From assembly GCA_002256535.1 (NCBI GenBank), contig NMUJ01000002.1, positions 1-16,382 of the forward strand: a DNA stretch of 16,382 nucleotides. The letters are read 5' to 3'. The notes beneath the pieces were generated by a model, which ran no database searches, was not told the DNA's origin, and was given only the letters and a program-made list of their open reading frames with translations. This DNA is from Caldifarciminota bacterium 4484_18. GTDB taxonomy: Bacteria; Hydrothermota; UBA3073; NMUJ01. This document shows positions 1 to 8,682 of the stretch, piece by piece. Made by a program: the position numbers and the translations under genes. Positions within the stretch are counted from its first letter, which is position 1. Each line of letters opens with the position of its first letter.

Positions 1-519
1 ACAATCCTATTCCTCAACTACAACCGTCAACTTACTGTCACCCACCGTCGTACCACCGTACCCATTACACTACCTCAGTTCTCACTCCCACGCACCCTAT
101 TATTTTTCTTCCTCGGGCTCGCCGCCCTACTCATAGGTAGCGACCTACTCGTACGTAACGGTGTCACCCTCGCACACACTCTTGGCATATCTGAACTCGC
201 CATCGGTATCTCACTTGTCGCCATCGGTACCTCACTACCTGAGCTCGCCACCGCCATCGCTTCCATCATCAAGCATCACCCCGAACTCTCCGTCGGCAAC
301 CTCTTAGGTGCTGACGTACTCAACCTCGGTCTCATCATCGGCGTCTGTGGGCTCGTCTCCCCCTTACCACTCTCCTACATCACACGCGTATTATCCCTAC
401 CCCTGCTGTTGGTGCTAACGCTTATCGTCTTCTCACCCCGTGGTAACCTACGTCTACGTGGTATCTCACTATTATGTATTTACATAGCATATCTCATACT
501 ACACCTATGGTATGGCTAA
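1..519 (+). CDS. CaCA-family Na+/Ca2+ antiporter, C-terminal half (5' truncated by window edge)
   Basis: Frame 1 is open from the first base to TAA at 517-519, giving 172 residues with no start codon in the window. Around residues 60-115 lies the second alpha repeat typical of CaCA exchangers: GISLVAIGTSLPELATAIAS, followed by GNLLGADVLNLGLIIG. In this family the GTSLPE and GN..G.N segments contribute acidic and polar residues to the cation site in the membrane. Here the usual second-motif N is D (GADVLN). Hydrophobic helices follow, for example residues about 130-145, and the protein ends in HLWYG. The family (YrbG-like) exports Ca2+ in exchange for Na+ or H+ across the inner membrane; the substrate here is inferred from family only. 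The stop overlaps the mltG start by 13 bp. Family identity is solid; the N-terminal half cannot be assessed. Confidence 0.9.
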   Translation, partial: TILFLNYNRQLTVTHRRTTVPITLPQFSLPRTLLFFFLGLAALLIGSDLLVRNGVTLAHTLGISELAIGISLVAIGTSLPELATAIASIIKHHPELSVGNLLGADVLNLGLIIGVCGLVSPLPLSYITRVLSLPLLLVLTLIVFSPRGNLRLRGISLLCIYIAYLILHLWYG

Positions 520-1442
520 TCCTTCTACCACTTATTTCACCTTCTGATACCGTCACCGTACTCATACCCCCCGGCACCACCATCCACACAATCTCACAAA
601 CCTTACACGATTCCGGTATCATCCAAAGCCCCCTACTTTTCCGCATATGGGCACGCCTCACCGCCACCGACCGTCACCTCCAATCCGGCCTTTACCGGTT
701 CCCGCGCCCCTATACCATTGAAGCCACCCTACACAAATTACGTACAGGTGAGTCTGAGCTCATCAAACTCACCATCCCCGAAGGCCTCACCTTAGATGAA
801 ATCGCATCACTTGTCGCATCCCACCTTTACGTACCACGTGACAGCTTCCTCCACTACGCACACGATACCGCCTTCCTTCACAGCTTAGGCATACCTGCCA
901 CCACCGCCGAAGGTTACCTATTCCCCACCACCTATTTCCTACCACCCTTCATCTCCGCCCGCCACGTACTGAAGGCGATGATACGTCAGTTCCACCACCA
1001 CATCACCCCCGCCATGCTCACCCGTGCCTCACAGCTCGGCTTCTCACTACACGAAATCGTCACCCTCGCCTCCATCATCGAAAAGGAAGCTGTCCTCAAA
1101 TCCGAGCTACCACTCATCTCATCCGTCTTCCACAACCGTCTCTCACGTGGCATGAAGCTTGAAGCCAACCCCACCGTCGAATATGCATTAGGTCATAAAA
1201 AGCGCTGGCTCACCCAAAAAGATTTACAAACCCCTTCCCCCTATAATACCTATCTATATCACGGGTTACCACCCAGCCCCATCTGTAACCCCAGCCTCGA
1301 CGCCATCCTTGCCGCTTTATATCCCGCAGATACTGATTATCTCTACTTTGTCAGCCGTGGCGATGGCACCCATATCTTCTCCAAAACCTACTCCGCACAC
1401 CAGCGTGCCGTCCGCCGCCTACGTAAGTTATGGCTACGTTAG
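507..1442 (+). CDS. mltG: Endolytic murein transglycosylase MltG (YceG-like)
   Basis: MltG cleaves nascent peptidoglycan glycan strands at the inner membrane. From ATG 507 the protein has 311 residues (family about 330-350). A short hydrophobic N-terminus (VWLILLPLI) would act as the membrane anchor, followed by a LysM-like region (VTVLIPPGTTIHTISQTL). The signature LASIIEKEA carries the catalytic Glu at about residue 192. Downstream are VFHNRLSRGMKLEANPTVEYALG-type and SPYNTYLYHGLPPSPICNP motifs, then YFVSRGDGTHIFS. The family usually has QSDPT where this protein has EANPT. ATG 474 would add 11 residues but overlaps the antiporter by 46 bp, so 507 is preferred; neither start has a Shine-Dalgarno site. 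The stop codon overlaps that of the convergent SprA gene. Confidence 0.95.
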   Translation: MVWLILLPLISPSDTVTVLIPPGTTIHTISQTLHDSGIIQSPLLFRIWARLTATDRHLQSGLYRFPRPYTIEATLHKLRTGESELIKLTIPEGLTLDEIASLVASHLYVPRDSFLHYAHDTAFLHSLGIPATTAEGYLFPTTYFLPPFISARHVLKAMIRQFHHHITPAMLTRASQLGFSLHEIVTLASIIEKEAVLKSELPLISSVFHNRLSRGMKLEANPTVEYALGHKKRWLTQKDLQTPSPYNTYLYHGLPPSPICNPSLDAILAALYPADTDYLYFVSRGDGTHIFSKTYSAHQRAVRRLRKLWLR

Positions 1443-4400
1443 AACTTAAACTCCGTCCAGATCCTCACCCCCAACATCTGCGTATCCGTACCACGTGTCC
1501 TCTCCTTACTACGGCTGTAGTTTATGCTTGCACCCCCCACAATAACTGACGAAAACCTATACGAACCCTCCAACCTCACACTTATACTATGGCTATCGCG
1601 TGTCTTATGTCCCGTCGTAATGTTCTTCCTCTCATTTACCGTACGACTAACCTTAAGGTTGAAGTTCACCGACCTACCACCCTTCAACCACTTCAGTATC
1701 GGTGTCCCCCCCTGTGTCGTCACACTAAACGATGTACTGAAATTCACATTCTGTCGCCTATCACCCCATACGTTGCGGTTCCAATCCTCCTCCTTACTGT
1801 GGGTTTCACTTATACTGAAGCTTATCGGCATATTGGGTTTCTTGAGGTTAACCCCACTAATCTGCAAATTCCACTCCTCCTGCACACTCTGAATCGTATC
1901 CCCACGTTCACACCTCACCGTACGTACCTTCTTGTAATTCAAAGCTGGGCTCACCCCTGTCATAAGTTTATCCATCCCCGGTATATACCTCTCTACCCCC
2001 GTAATCCTAACCATCGCATCCGGGAACCTCACCACCTCCTGTACCGAGAAGTTACCCAACTTACCACCACCCGTCCTACTCTCCTGATAGTTGATGTTAA
2101 CACTTAGAATATCTTTTAGGTTGAACCCCGACCCCACCTTCAGGTTGAACCCATCCTGCTTCATATCATCCGTATACGGTAACTTAGGTAGGTTATCAAA
2201 ATCCACCCTCCTACCGTACCGGAACGCACTCGGCGGCCGTTCCTTCAGATAATAAAACCTAAACGTCTTACTGTTTGATACACTCACCTGCACCGGGTTC
2301 ACCCACCCAAGTAGTGGTAACTCCCTCGTCGGCAATGTAATGTTAAACTCATTCCTTATGTCGAGCCCCACATTCCTCAAATCCATAGTATCACTGATGA
2401 GCTCCCTACCATGATACTCGTTATACCCCACACTGTAAGTCCATCTCGGTTGTAACTTCCATACACCCGGTGTAAGGCTTATCGAAACGTTCTCCCTCCA
2501 ATTCGTCTGTACCTCCATAACCATATCCTGTACCACCTCCAACCCATAGCTCACCGATATCATCTTCATCGGGCTATACCCCACATTCACCGAATATGTG
2601 AGGTTCCTTTTCCACGGCGTCCTACTGCTCAACGTATAGGTTTCACCCACCCTCCTGTACCTCACCCCGTATTGTGCCCCATAATTTGCACTCACCTTTA
2701 TGTTCTGTGGCAACATCTGCCATTCCCATTTCCATATAGAAATGGGCTTGATAGATGGTCTCACCTCATACGTTGCATTCAACGTCGTATTATACGATGA
2801 ATCCACACTTTCATATGATTCGTTCCGCCCCTGCCTGTAACTACCTGTGAAACTCAAATTATCAAATATCATATGCGTAAGCCAAAACTTCGACACCTTA
2901 CTCTTACGCCAGCTCATCGTCACACTACGATTTTCCCCCCAACTCGCATACTCCCGACGTACATCTTCCTTCAGCTCAATATCCTTACCCGCCAGATATC
3001 TGGGCAAACTGCGATTCCTGCTCATCGTCACCTGCACTGGTATCGCCACACCCCAATCCTTTGGCAAGAACTTATGTAAGCTCACACTTCCGTTCACCCT
3101 ATATGCGTACCTTTCACCCCCACCAAACCTATACGCTTCACCCATCTGTTTAAAATATGGATCCCTATGCGTAAACGTAACATTTACATCCGCCACATCT
3201 GCCAGCTTCACCTTACCTCTTAACTCACCCGCAAACCCCACCTCCGCACGTACATCACTCAAAAACAGATCATCCACCCATATAACTCCAGACACAGTCT
3301 GGTCACCTTCATTCGCTATCACAAGCTCCACCCTCCTGACATTTGTAAGCGATGGCCTCCCCTTTATCCCATACACCCCCTGCCTGAATATACCCTCAAC
3401 CGTATCCGGCCGTATCATCTTCAGGTTTGTCAACTCCTTAAATGGTACCCTAATCTCACGCCACCCGTACCCATCAAGCTCCACCTTATACTCGTAAAAA
3501 TTGACCGTATCCCCCCCAAACCTCACATATAATGTAATCGGGTCACCCTCATACAACCTCACATAGAACACCAGACTCTTATACATCAAGAAATCCATCC
3601 CATTCGGCTCGGCAAAATACACTCTTACATTGCTGTCAGGTGCCACCTCCCAGTACGTCAACACCATCGACCCTTCTGGCTTCAACCTACCCAGCTCGTC
3701 ACGCTCCACCTTCACCCCCGGTGGTGGCGTATACTCCTCCGCACCTATCGTCGATATATACGAGATTTCAACTTTCGGTTCACCCTCCACTGGCTTGACC
3801 ACCCTCCACTTCGTACCCACCACATTAAACTCCACTATATCTACAGTATCGGGTTCACCCACCTCCACCCATATACGTGCCATCCTTATGCGATCCCATG
3901 AGGGTACCCCCACCACCTTATGCACCTGCTTAAGTGGCACCTGATACAACCGCCACCCATTGTACTCATCCACCAAGAACATCGTATCCTCCAGATCAAC
4001 CTTATACTCGTAGTAGTTTTCCTCCATGTCGAGCACCCCATTACCGTTAAGATCCTCAGTATTCAACCGCCCATCGCCCTCCGTCCCATTAATATGCGAG
4101 TAATCATACGGCCTACTCGGATCGTACCTGTAGTCATCATTACCATCGTCACCTGGCACATTATACTCATCGTTCCCCTCAACACCATCCAACCCCACAT
4201 CGTCTACATTCTGTGACCACTCCCTCGTTGTGGGGTCACCCTCTGCATCCAACTCACCGTTATACCCCCGTATCGAACCATCCGCCACCCTTCTCGGTAC
4301 ATCCTCCGGTATATCAGTCCCCAGATCCACATACAACACACCCCTACCACGTACACGTATCTCTATGTAATCCTTATCCGTAAAGTCTTCACCCACCCTC

Positions 4401-6721
4401 GATATCAACTTTTGCAACGAAATCCAATCCCCCTCCTCATCCGCCGGTATCACCAACCTCAGATACGATATCCTCTCCTTCTTGTAATATTCTGGTAGGT
4501 TGGGATACACATCACCTTTCTCAACCATCTGCTCACCAACTGGATTGTACCACACCACCTGCACAAAATTAGCCGTATCCTTACCTTTTGGCACACTACC
4601 ATACGACCATTCCAACCTATCCGTACCCAATCTCGTCCGTGCCAACGTATTCTCAAAATCGTCCAGATACACCCTACCATATGTGTTCGGGTTAGGTGCC
4701 GAAACCGCCCCATGGAATGACACCTCCACCTGTGTCGGTACCTCCGTCGTCACTATAGGTAACCTATCTATCAACTTCGATATCCCCCATATCTCCTTAT
4801 TCACATGTACTGACATCTCACCAAACACCCCACGTCGTGGCTCCTCACCTATCCTCGGTTTACCCCTCGCAGCCGCCGGTGTCTGCACCGAATTGTATAT
4901 AAGTGTAAAGTACGACGTCCCCCACCCAAACTCATAATCCGCATGCAACCCCAACAGGTTCCTTGTCGCCAGTGACAGAAACGGTGCCACCTCATAATCT
5001 ATCGATATGTGTGCATCTGGTGCCATACCACCTTCCGGATGTAGTGTCAACATACCTGTCTCATAATTTATCGTATAATCCTTATCCCTCTGCAGCACCC
5101 TACCATCCAGCTTCACAACTTCCGACCCTTCTATCACATTGAACCCCAGATTATAGTAAGTCTTCACCCCCATGTATATCACCTTTATGTAGTAGTTACC
5201 CACAAAATCTGCCGGATATCGTGCCAGATGATATATAGAATCCGGTGGCGATAACCTCAAAAACGGAAACGGCTCCGTAAATATTATAATCCCCTTCGTC
5301 ACATGTATCCTCGACAGATCCAACTCCCCATTAGGTTTCTGCAACCCCAACAGCTCCACATATGGCTTACCCGTAGCGGTATCAACATTCTGATCCTCCC
5401 CCTCACCTGTACTCCTCCTGTATATGGATATCTCCAACCTACTCACATCTATATTCTTTGCCGGCAAACTATACACATTCTTCCATTCACGCCACCACGA
5501 TAGATACGCTGGGTTAGGTGTACCCAACTTCAACGCCACCAACCTCAACGTATCACCTGTATCATCACCCACCTGTATCGTATCACCTGCTGGTGTCACA
5601 TATTTATATGTCACACCCAGCTTCTCACCCTCACGTAGACCTCGATTCAACTCGATAAATTTAAACACCTCATCAAACGTATAAAAATCGTACCCCACAG
5701 CATCAAAGAACCCCACCTCCTTAACCTCCTGTTCACTCGTATCCATGTCGTATATAACACCAACCTTAGCTGTATAGTTATTCGTCAGCACATTATCATC
5801 GTAGTAAACCTTAAGGTCGATTATCTCACCCCCCGTATCCGGTACTATCGTCAACCTACCATAAGCATCCCTAACCGTATCCACCAACACCCAGAAGAAT
5901 CTTCCCCTCACAAAATCTATATCCCGTATTATCGCACTATCACGTGCAGCCCTACCCTCGAAATGTTTCGTCTGCGTCTCACCCTGCTGCTTCGATGCTA
6001 TGATTGTGAAATTCACCGCCCCCAGCATCCCATACGATTTGAGTCCAAACAACCCACGATGGCTCACCCTCGCCCCTATAAGTGATACCCCCGGCAATGT
6101 CAACGCTACGTTACCTGCCTCTATCCCCTGTATTATATCATCCTCACCCCCCTCATACCTCAACCTAATTGTATTTTTGATATCAAGTTCACGCTCCGAA
6201 TCGTGGTCAATAAATGCATGTAGACGCTCACCAATCGTTCCCTGAAGTTTAACCTTCAACCGCTGCTTCATCATCAACTCAGGTAACCTCAACCGCGACT
6301 CACCCTCCTTGTACACACGGTTGGCCACAAACCGTTGCTGGCCACCCAACTCTATCCTCTGTGACCCATTTATCTTTATGCTACCACCCTCACCCAGTAT
6401 GTTACTCATAGGACCCGGCAATGTTATCGGTATGTGTATGGTAGGTATAAGCCCAACTTCTCCTTCTTCCTCCCTCCTCGGGGTGGCTTCACCCTCCTCT
6501 AATTGTATCGATTGCCACTTATCGTGGAATACTTTCAGATACCGGTTATCCAGATACTCATCATACCCATGTACCTCAAAATGTATGATATAATTGTTCG
6601 CATAAAACTTACCCAATACAAACAACCCATCGTACAAATAAATCCGTTCATCTATACTATACGCACTTGCTAACCCTACCCACAACCCTATTATGTAGAC
6701 ACAGAGTTTTTTACCACTCAC
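1439..6721 (-). CDS. sprA: SprA-like outer-membrane protein (type IX secretion translocon family)
   Basis: A 1760-residue protein; Flavobacterium SprA is about 2400, so this is a short form. SprA forms the giant outer-membrane beta-barrel of the type IX secretion system. It starts at GTG 6721 with AAGGAG 7 nt upstream. Residues 1-20 are a signal peptide (KK, hydrophobic core, GLASA cleavage). Residues about 112-275 match the SprA N-terminal motif block: GSIKINGSQRIELGGQ, RLKVKLQGTIGERLHAFIDH, EDDIIQGIEAGNVALTLPG. Around residues 820-900 is an Asp/Asn/Gly-rich stretch containing LNTEDLNGNGVLDMEENYYE, also typical of SprA. The C-terminal third is rich in alternating beta strands and ends in WTEFKF, a barrel-like C-terminus with terminal Phe. 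No other T9SS gene is visible here. The 3' end overlaps mltG by 4 bp in convergent orientation. Confidence 0.9.
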   Translation of the reverse strand: MSGKKLCVYIIGLWVGLASAYSIDERIYLYDGLFVLGKFYANNYIIHFEVHGYDEYLDNRYLKVFHDKWQSIQLEEGEATPRREEEGEVGLIPTIHIPITLPGPMSNILGEGGSIKINGSQRIELGGQQRFVANRVYKEGESRLRLPELMMKQRLKVKLQGTIGERLHAFIDHDSERELDIKNTIRLRYEGGEDDIIQGIEAGNVALTLPGVSLIGARVSHRGLFGLKSYGMLGAVNFTIIASKQQGETQTKHFEGRAARDSAIIRDIDFVRGRFFWVLVDTVRDAYGRLTIVPDTGGEIIDLKVYYDDNVLTNNYTAKVGVIYDMDTSEQEVKEVGFFDAVGYDFYTFDEVFKFIELNRGLREGEKLGVTYKYVTPAGDTIQVGDDTGDTLRLVALKLGTPNPAYLSWWREWKNVYSLPAKNIDVSRLEISIYRRSTGEGEDQNVDTATGKPYVELLGLQKPNGELDLSRIHVTKGIIIFTEPFPFLRLSPPDSIYHLARYPADFVGNYYIKVIYMGVKTYYNLGFNVIEGSEVVKLDGRVLQRDKDYTINYETGMLTLHPEGGMAPDAHISIDYEVAPFLSLATRNLLGLHADYEFGWGTSYFTLIYNSVQTPAAARGKPRIGEEPRRGVFGEMSVHVNKEIWGISKLIDRLPIVTTEVPTQVEVSFHGAVSAPNPNTYGRVYLDDFENTLARTRLGTDRLEWSYGSVPKGKDTANFVQVVWYNPVGEQMVEKGDVYPNLPEYYKKERISYLRLVIPADEEGDWISLQKLISRVGEDFTDKDYIEIRVRGRGVLYVDLGTDIPEDVPRRVADGSIRGYNGELDAEGDPTTREWSQNVDDVGLDGVEGNDEYNVPGDDGNDDYRYDPSRPYDYSHINGTEGDGRLNTEDLNGNGVLDMEENYYEYKVDLEDTMFLVDEYNGWRLYQVPLKQVHKVVGVPSWDRIRMARIWVEVGEPDTVDIVEFNVVGTKWRVVKPVEGEPKVEISYISTIGAEEYTPPPGVKVERDELGRLKPEGSMVLTYWEVAPDSNVRVYFAEPNGMDFLMYKSLVFYVRLYEGDPITLYVRFGGDTVNFYEYKVELDGYGWREIRVPFKELTNLKMIRPDTVEGIFRQGVYGIKGRPSLTNVRRVELVIANEGDQTVSGVIWVDDLFLSDVRAEVGFAGELRGKVKLADVADVNVTFTHRDPYFKQMGEAYRFGGGERYAYRVNGSVSLHKFLPKDWGVAIPVQVTMSRNRSLPRYLAGKDIELKEDVRREYASWGENRSVTMSWRKSKVSKFWLTHMIFDNLSFTGSYRQGRNESYESVDSSYNTTLNATYEVRPSIKPISIWKWEWQMLPQNIKVSANYGAQYGVRYRRVGETYTLSSRTPWKRNLTYSVNVGYSPMKMISVSYGLEVVQDMVMEVQTNWRENVSISLTPGVWKLQPRWTYSVGYNEYHGRELISDTMDLRNVGLDIRNEFNITLPTRELPLLGWVNPVQVSVSNSKTFRFYYLKERPPSAFRYGRRVDFDNLPKLPYTDDMKQDGFNLKVGSGFNLKDILSVNINYQESRTGGGKLGNFSVQEVVRFPDAMVRITGVERYIPGMDKLMTGVSPALNYKKVRTVRCERGDTIQSVQEEWNLQISGVNLKKPNMPISFSISETHSKEEDWNRNVWGDRRQNVNFSTSFSVTTQGGTPILKWLKGGRSVNFNLKVSRTVNERKNITTGHKTRDSHSISVRLEGSYRFSSVIVGGASINYSRSKERTRGTDTQMLGVRIWTEFKF

Positions 6722-6724
6722 AAA

Positions 6725-6734
6725 CCTTCTCCTT
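6725..6734 (-). promoter_or_regulatory. Ribosome binding site of the SprA gene
   Basis: The minus strand reads AAGGAGAAGG immediately upstream of the GTG at 6721-6719. AAGGAG (6734-6729) ends 7 nt before the start codon. This supports the GTG start, which also places the signal peptide at the N-terminus. It is one of only two clear Shine-Dalgarno sites in the window. Confidence 0.7.
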
Positions 6735-6752
6735 CGCTACCCCTCCTTTTAA

Positions 6753-6781
6753 AGAATATACCTATTACTTACGGGTGTCAA
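6753..6781 (-). promoter_or_regulatory. Predicted sigma70-type promoter of the SprA gene
   Basis: On the minus strand a perfect TTGACA (-35, bases 6781-6776) is followed by TATTCT at 6758-6753 with 17-bp spacing; the overlapping TATATT at 6760-6755 would give 15 bp. It lies 32 bp upstream of the GTG start and just before the Shine-Dalgarno site. One copy of a 12-bp direct repeat overlaps the -35 box. Predicted by eye from consensus only. Confidence 0.5.
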
Positions 6782-6800
6782 TCCATCCCTTACGGATGTC
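6768..6800. repeat. Direct repeat CTTACGG(G/A)TGTC, possible operator
   Basis: CTTACGGGTGTC at 6768-6779 is repeated as CTTACGGATGTC at 6789-6800: 11 of 12 bases match and the start-to-start distance is 21 bp, two helical turns. The proximal copy overlaps the predicted SprA -35 box (6776-6781); the distal copy lies between it and the divergent gene at 6839. The position fits a regulator binding site controlling one or both divergent units. No regulator gene is visible nearby, so the role is inference. Confidence 0.4.
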
Positions 6801-6838
6801 TCCACTTTACTTTCCGCTCATATCGATATTTTATTTAA

Positions 6839-7789
6839 ATGCGCAACCTACCACTGTTGACGATCTTACTCATAATCTGTTGCAAACGCACCCCCATAGG
6901 TATAGACGAGATCTCCTCCCGCATGGGTGCCATCCTGTACGTAGAAACTCACCCGCGAGTGGATTCACTCACCCTCTCACATCGTAGCACCGGTTACGCA
7001 TCACACCTCTACGTAGGTAGGTCGTACAGTTTCGAATCCAAAACCCTACTGCGGTTCGGCTACCCCGACACCATTGCCGCTACCGCGGATTCTGCCTTCC
7101 TCTATCTCTACAACGTAGAGGGTGACACAATCCCCATCATCATCGCATACTTCCAAGACACCTGGTCAGAATCTGACACCCTACCCTGGAGTTTCCCCTA
7201 TAGTTATGAACCCATAGCCACATCCTATATCACCCCCGATACCACCAAACTCCCCTTACGTATACCACTACAGGCCAACATCCTACTATATGCAGCCACC
7301 TCAGACACCATCGTACGCTGGCCCTCACACGAAACCTCCATCTCCACCAAAGTTACAATCTATCATGCCGATAGTGTCACCCACTATATGGTTATCGATG
7401 ATACCTATCTCGACACTTTCTATACCACCGGCTTCTTCATCCAATCCGGCACCTACCCCCAACGTCTATGTGTTTCGATAGATACAACCCTACCTGCTGA
7501 TGCCCAATTCCACAAGGCAACCCTCCACCTCTACATAGACTCCAGTCACAACTATCAAGGTATAGTAGCGAGCCACAGTGGTGTCACCACATTTCCATCC
7601 GTACGTCACACCGATACACTTCTGATCGACCTACTACCCATCATGTCCAAACTCATCACCGACACCTCCTACAGTTTCATACTACAGGTACACGAGGAAG
7701 GTAACCACCTCTCACGCATCTGGTTACGTGACACCTTGCTGCTTGAACTCATATATTCGTTACCACCCATCGGCCCGGAGGTACCATGA
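6839..7789 (+). CDS. Putative exported beta-rich protein, possibly a lipoprotein
   Basis: A 316-residue protein that I do not recognise as a named family. The N-terminus MRNLPLLTILLIICCKRT resembles a short signal peptide ending in Cys14-Cys15. A lipobox is only weakly supported because the residue before Cys14 is Ile. The rest is beta-rich and Thr/Ser/Asp-rich, with two segments of the type seen in DNRLRE/carbohydrate-binding-like beta-sandwiches: SKTLLRFGYPDTI...SAFLYLYNVEGD near residue 65 and AQFHKATLHLYIDSSH near residue 220. It has no Shine-Dalgarno site. Its stop overlaps the next gene's start by 4 bp (ATGA), so the two are probably co-translated. Neighbouring SprA and a barrel protein suggest an envelope or surface role; the function is unknown. 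Confidence 0.7.
   Translation: MRNLPLLTILLIICCKRTPIGIDEISSRMGAILYVETHPRVDSLTLSHRSTGYASHLYVGRSYSFESKTLLRFGYPDTIAATADSAFLYLYNVEGDTIPIIIAYFQDTWSESDTLPWSFPYSYEPIATSYITPDTTKLPLRIPLQANILLYAATSDTIVRWPSHETSISTKVTIYHADSVTHYMVIDDTYLDTFYTTGFFIQSGTYPQRLCVSIDTTLPADAQFHKATLHLYIDSSHNYQGIVASHSGVTTFPSVRHTDTLLIDLLPIMSKLITDTSYSFILQVHEEGNHLSRIWLRDTLLLELIYSLPPIGPEVP
7777..7782 (+). promoter_or_regulatory. Ribosome binding site GGAGGT for the barrel gene
   Basis: GGAGGT lies 3 nt before ATG 7786, inside the 3' end of the upstream gene. It is the strongest Shine-Dalgarno on the + strand and supports independent re-initiation at this overlapping start. Confidence 0.55.
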
Positions 7790-8682
7790 TCCACATCCCA
7801 CGTTTATCATCCCTCCTACCGCTATTATTACCTATCTACCTTCACACCACCTCCTTTCACAGCATTTACGGTGATCACGAATGGCTACCCTCTCCACCAC
7901 CTTCTATCTCCTTACGGCGTACCTTACATTCACATGTGGGGTTCGACATCACCCTGGTGACTGCAAAACAATCCCATTACACCGCAAACGATATCTCCGT
8001 TCGTATGACCTCACTCAGCTTACTCTTACCCATCCGCTATTCATTATCCCTCTGGGGTGACCTCACCATGTTACAAGATGCCACCTACTATGCACTCAGT
8101 GAACCCCACGAAATAGCTGGCGAACCCTACCATTACGAGCTCACCGGCACTGGGTCCACCTATCGTGCCACACTTACACCTATATTTCACTTACCCAAGC
8201 TCTCGTTCGGGTTAGGGCTTGTCCATTACTTTGGTAAGCTCGAAGAGCGCTGGTTACTGGATTTCGACAACCTCACCGATCGTGTCGATACCTTCCCCAC
8301 GTATATTTCATCCTTGTCACCTGTACTGCTACTAAACGAGTCATACACTCCGCTAAACCTACGTACTCTTATCACCCGCACCGAACTAACTCTATCCATA
8401 ACTTTTCCACGTCTATCATTCGTTCCACGTATTCAGTTCAACTGGTATCCACCCTACTACTCCATATCAGCTGGCTTTACCTCCCACAACTCTGCCATTG
8501 ACCTCATTTACACCCATTACGGTACAGTAACCTCAACCACCCTTAAGTTTGCCCATCCTTTTGGTTTCAAGCAGTTCACCCTAACCCCCAACCTTTCCGT
8601 CGCGTATCGTACCAGCCATAACATACAAGAGTGGGGTTGCATAATTTCAGTAACCTTCGATGGCACCGAGCGTATCGATTAA
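7786..8682 (+). CDS. Putative outer-membrane beta-barrel protein
   Basis: A 298-residue protein with no recognised named family. It has an N-terminal hydrophobic signal-like stretch (LSSLLPLLLPIYLHTTS) and then many short alternating amphipathic segments, such as HVGFDITLV, IRYSLSLWGDLTML, LSFGLGLVHYFGKL, RIQFNWYPPYYSISAGFTS and TLTPNLSVAYRTS. The C-terminus IISVTFDGTERID ends in a beta-like strand, but the terminal residue is not Phe. This pattern fits an 8-12-strand outer-membrane barrel. It is coupled to the upstream exported protein by an ATGA overlap and overlaps the ROK kinase by 23 bp. A role as a partner of the nearby SprA translocon is possible (PorV/PorP-type proteins are barrels) but nothing in the sequence shows it. 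Confidence 0.65.
   Translation: MIHIPRLSSLLPLLLPIYLHTTSFHSIYGDHEWLPSPPPSISLRRTLHSHVGFDITLVTAKQSHYTANDISVRMTSLSLLLPIRYSLSLWGDLTMLQDATYYALSEPHEIAGEPYHYELTGTGSTYRATLTPIFHLPKLSFGLGLVHYFGKLEERWLLDFDNLTDRVDTFPTYISSLSPVLLLNESYTPLNLRTLITRTELTLSITFPRLSFVPRIQFNWYPPYYSISAGFTSHNSAIDLIYTHYGTVTSTTLKFAHPFGFKQFTLTPNLSVAYRTSHNIQEWGCIISVTFDGTERID

Noticed and set aside
474..506. ATG 474 as the mltG start
   Set aside because: It would increase the overlap with the antiporter to 46 bp and adds a polar His-rich stretch before the anchor; not excluded, but less likely than 507.
1524..6593. Many + strand open frames of 60-216 codons opposite SprA
   Set aside because: They lie inside a continuous 1760-codon gene with clear SprA motifs, show no recognisable domains and follow from the strand's C-rich composition; treated as antisense shadows.
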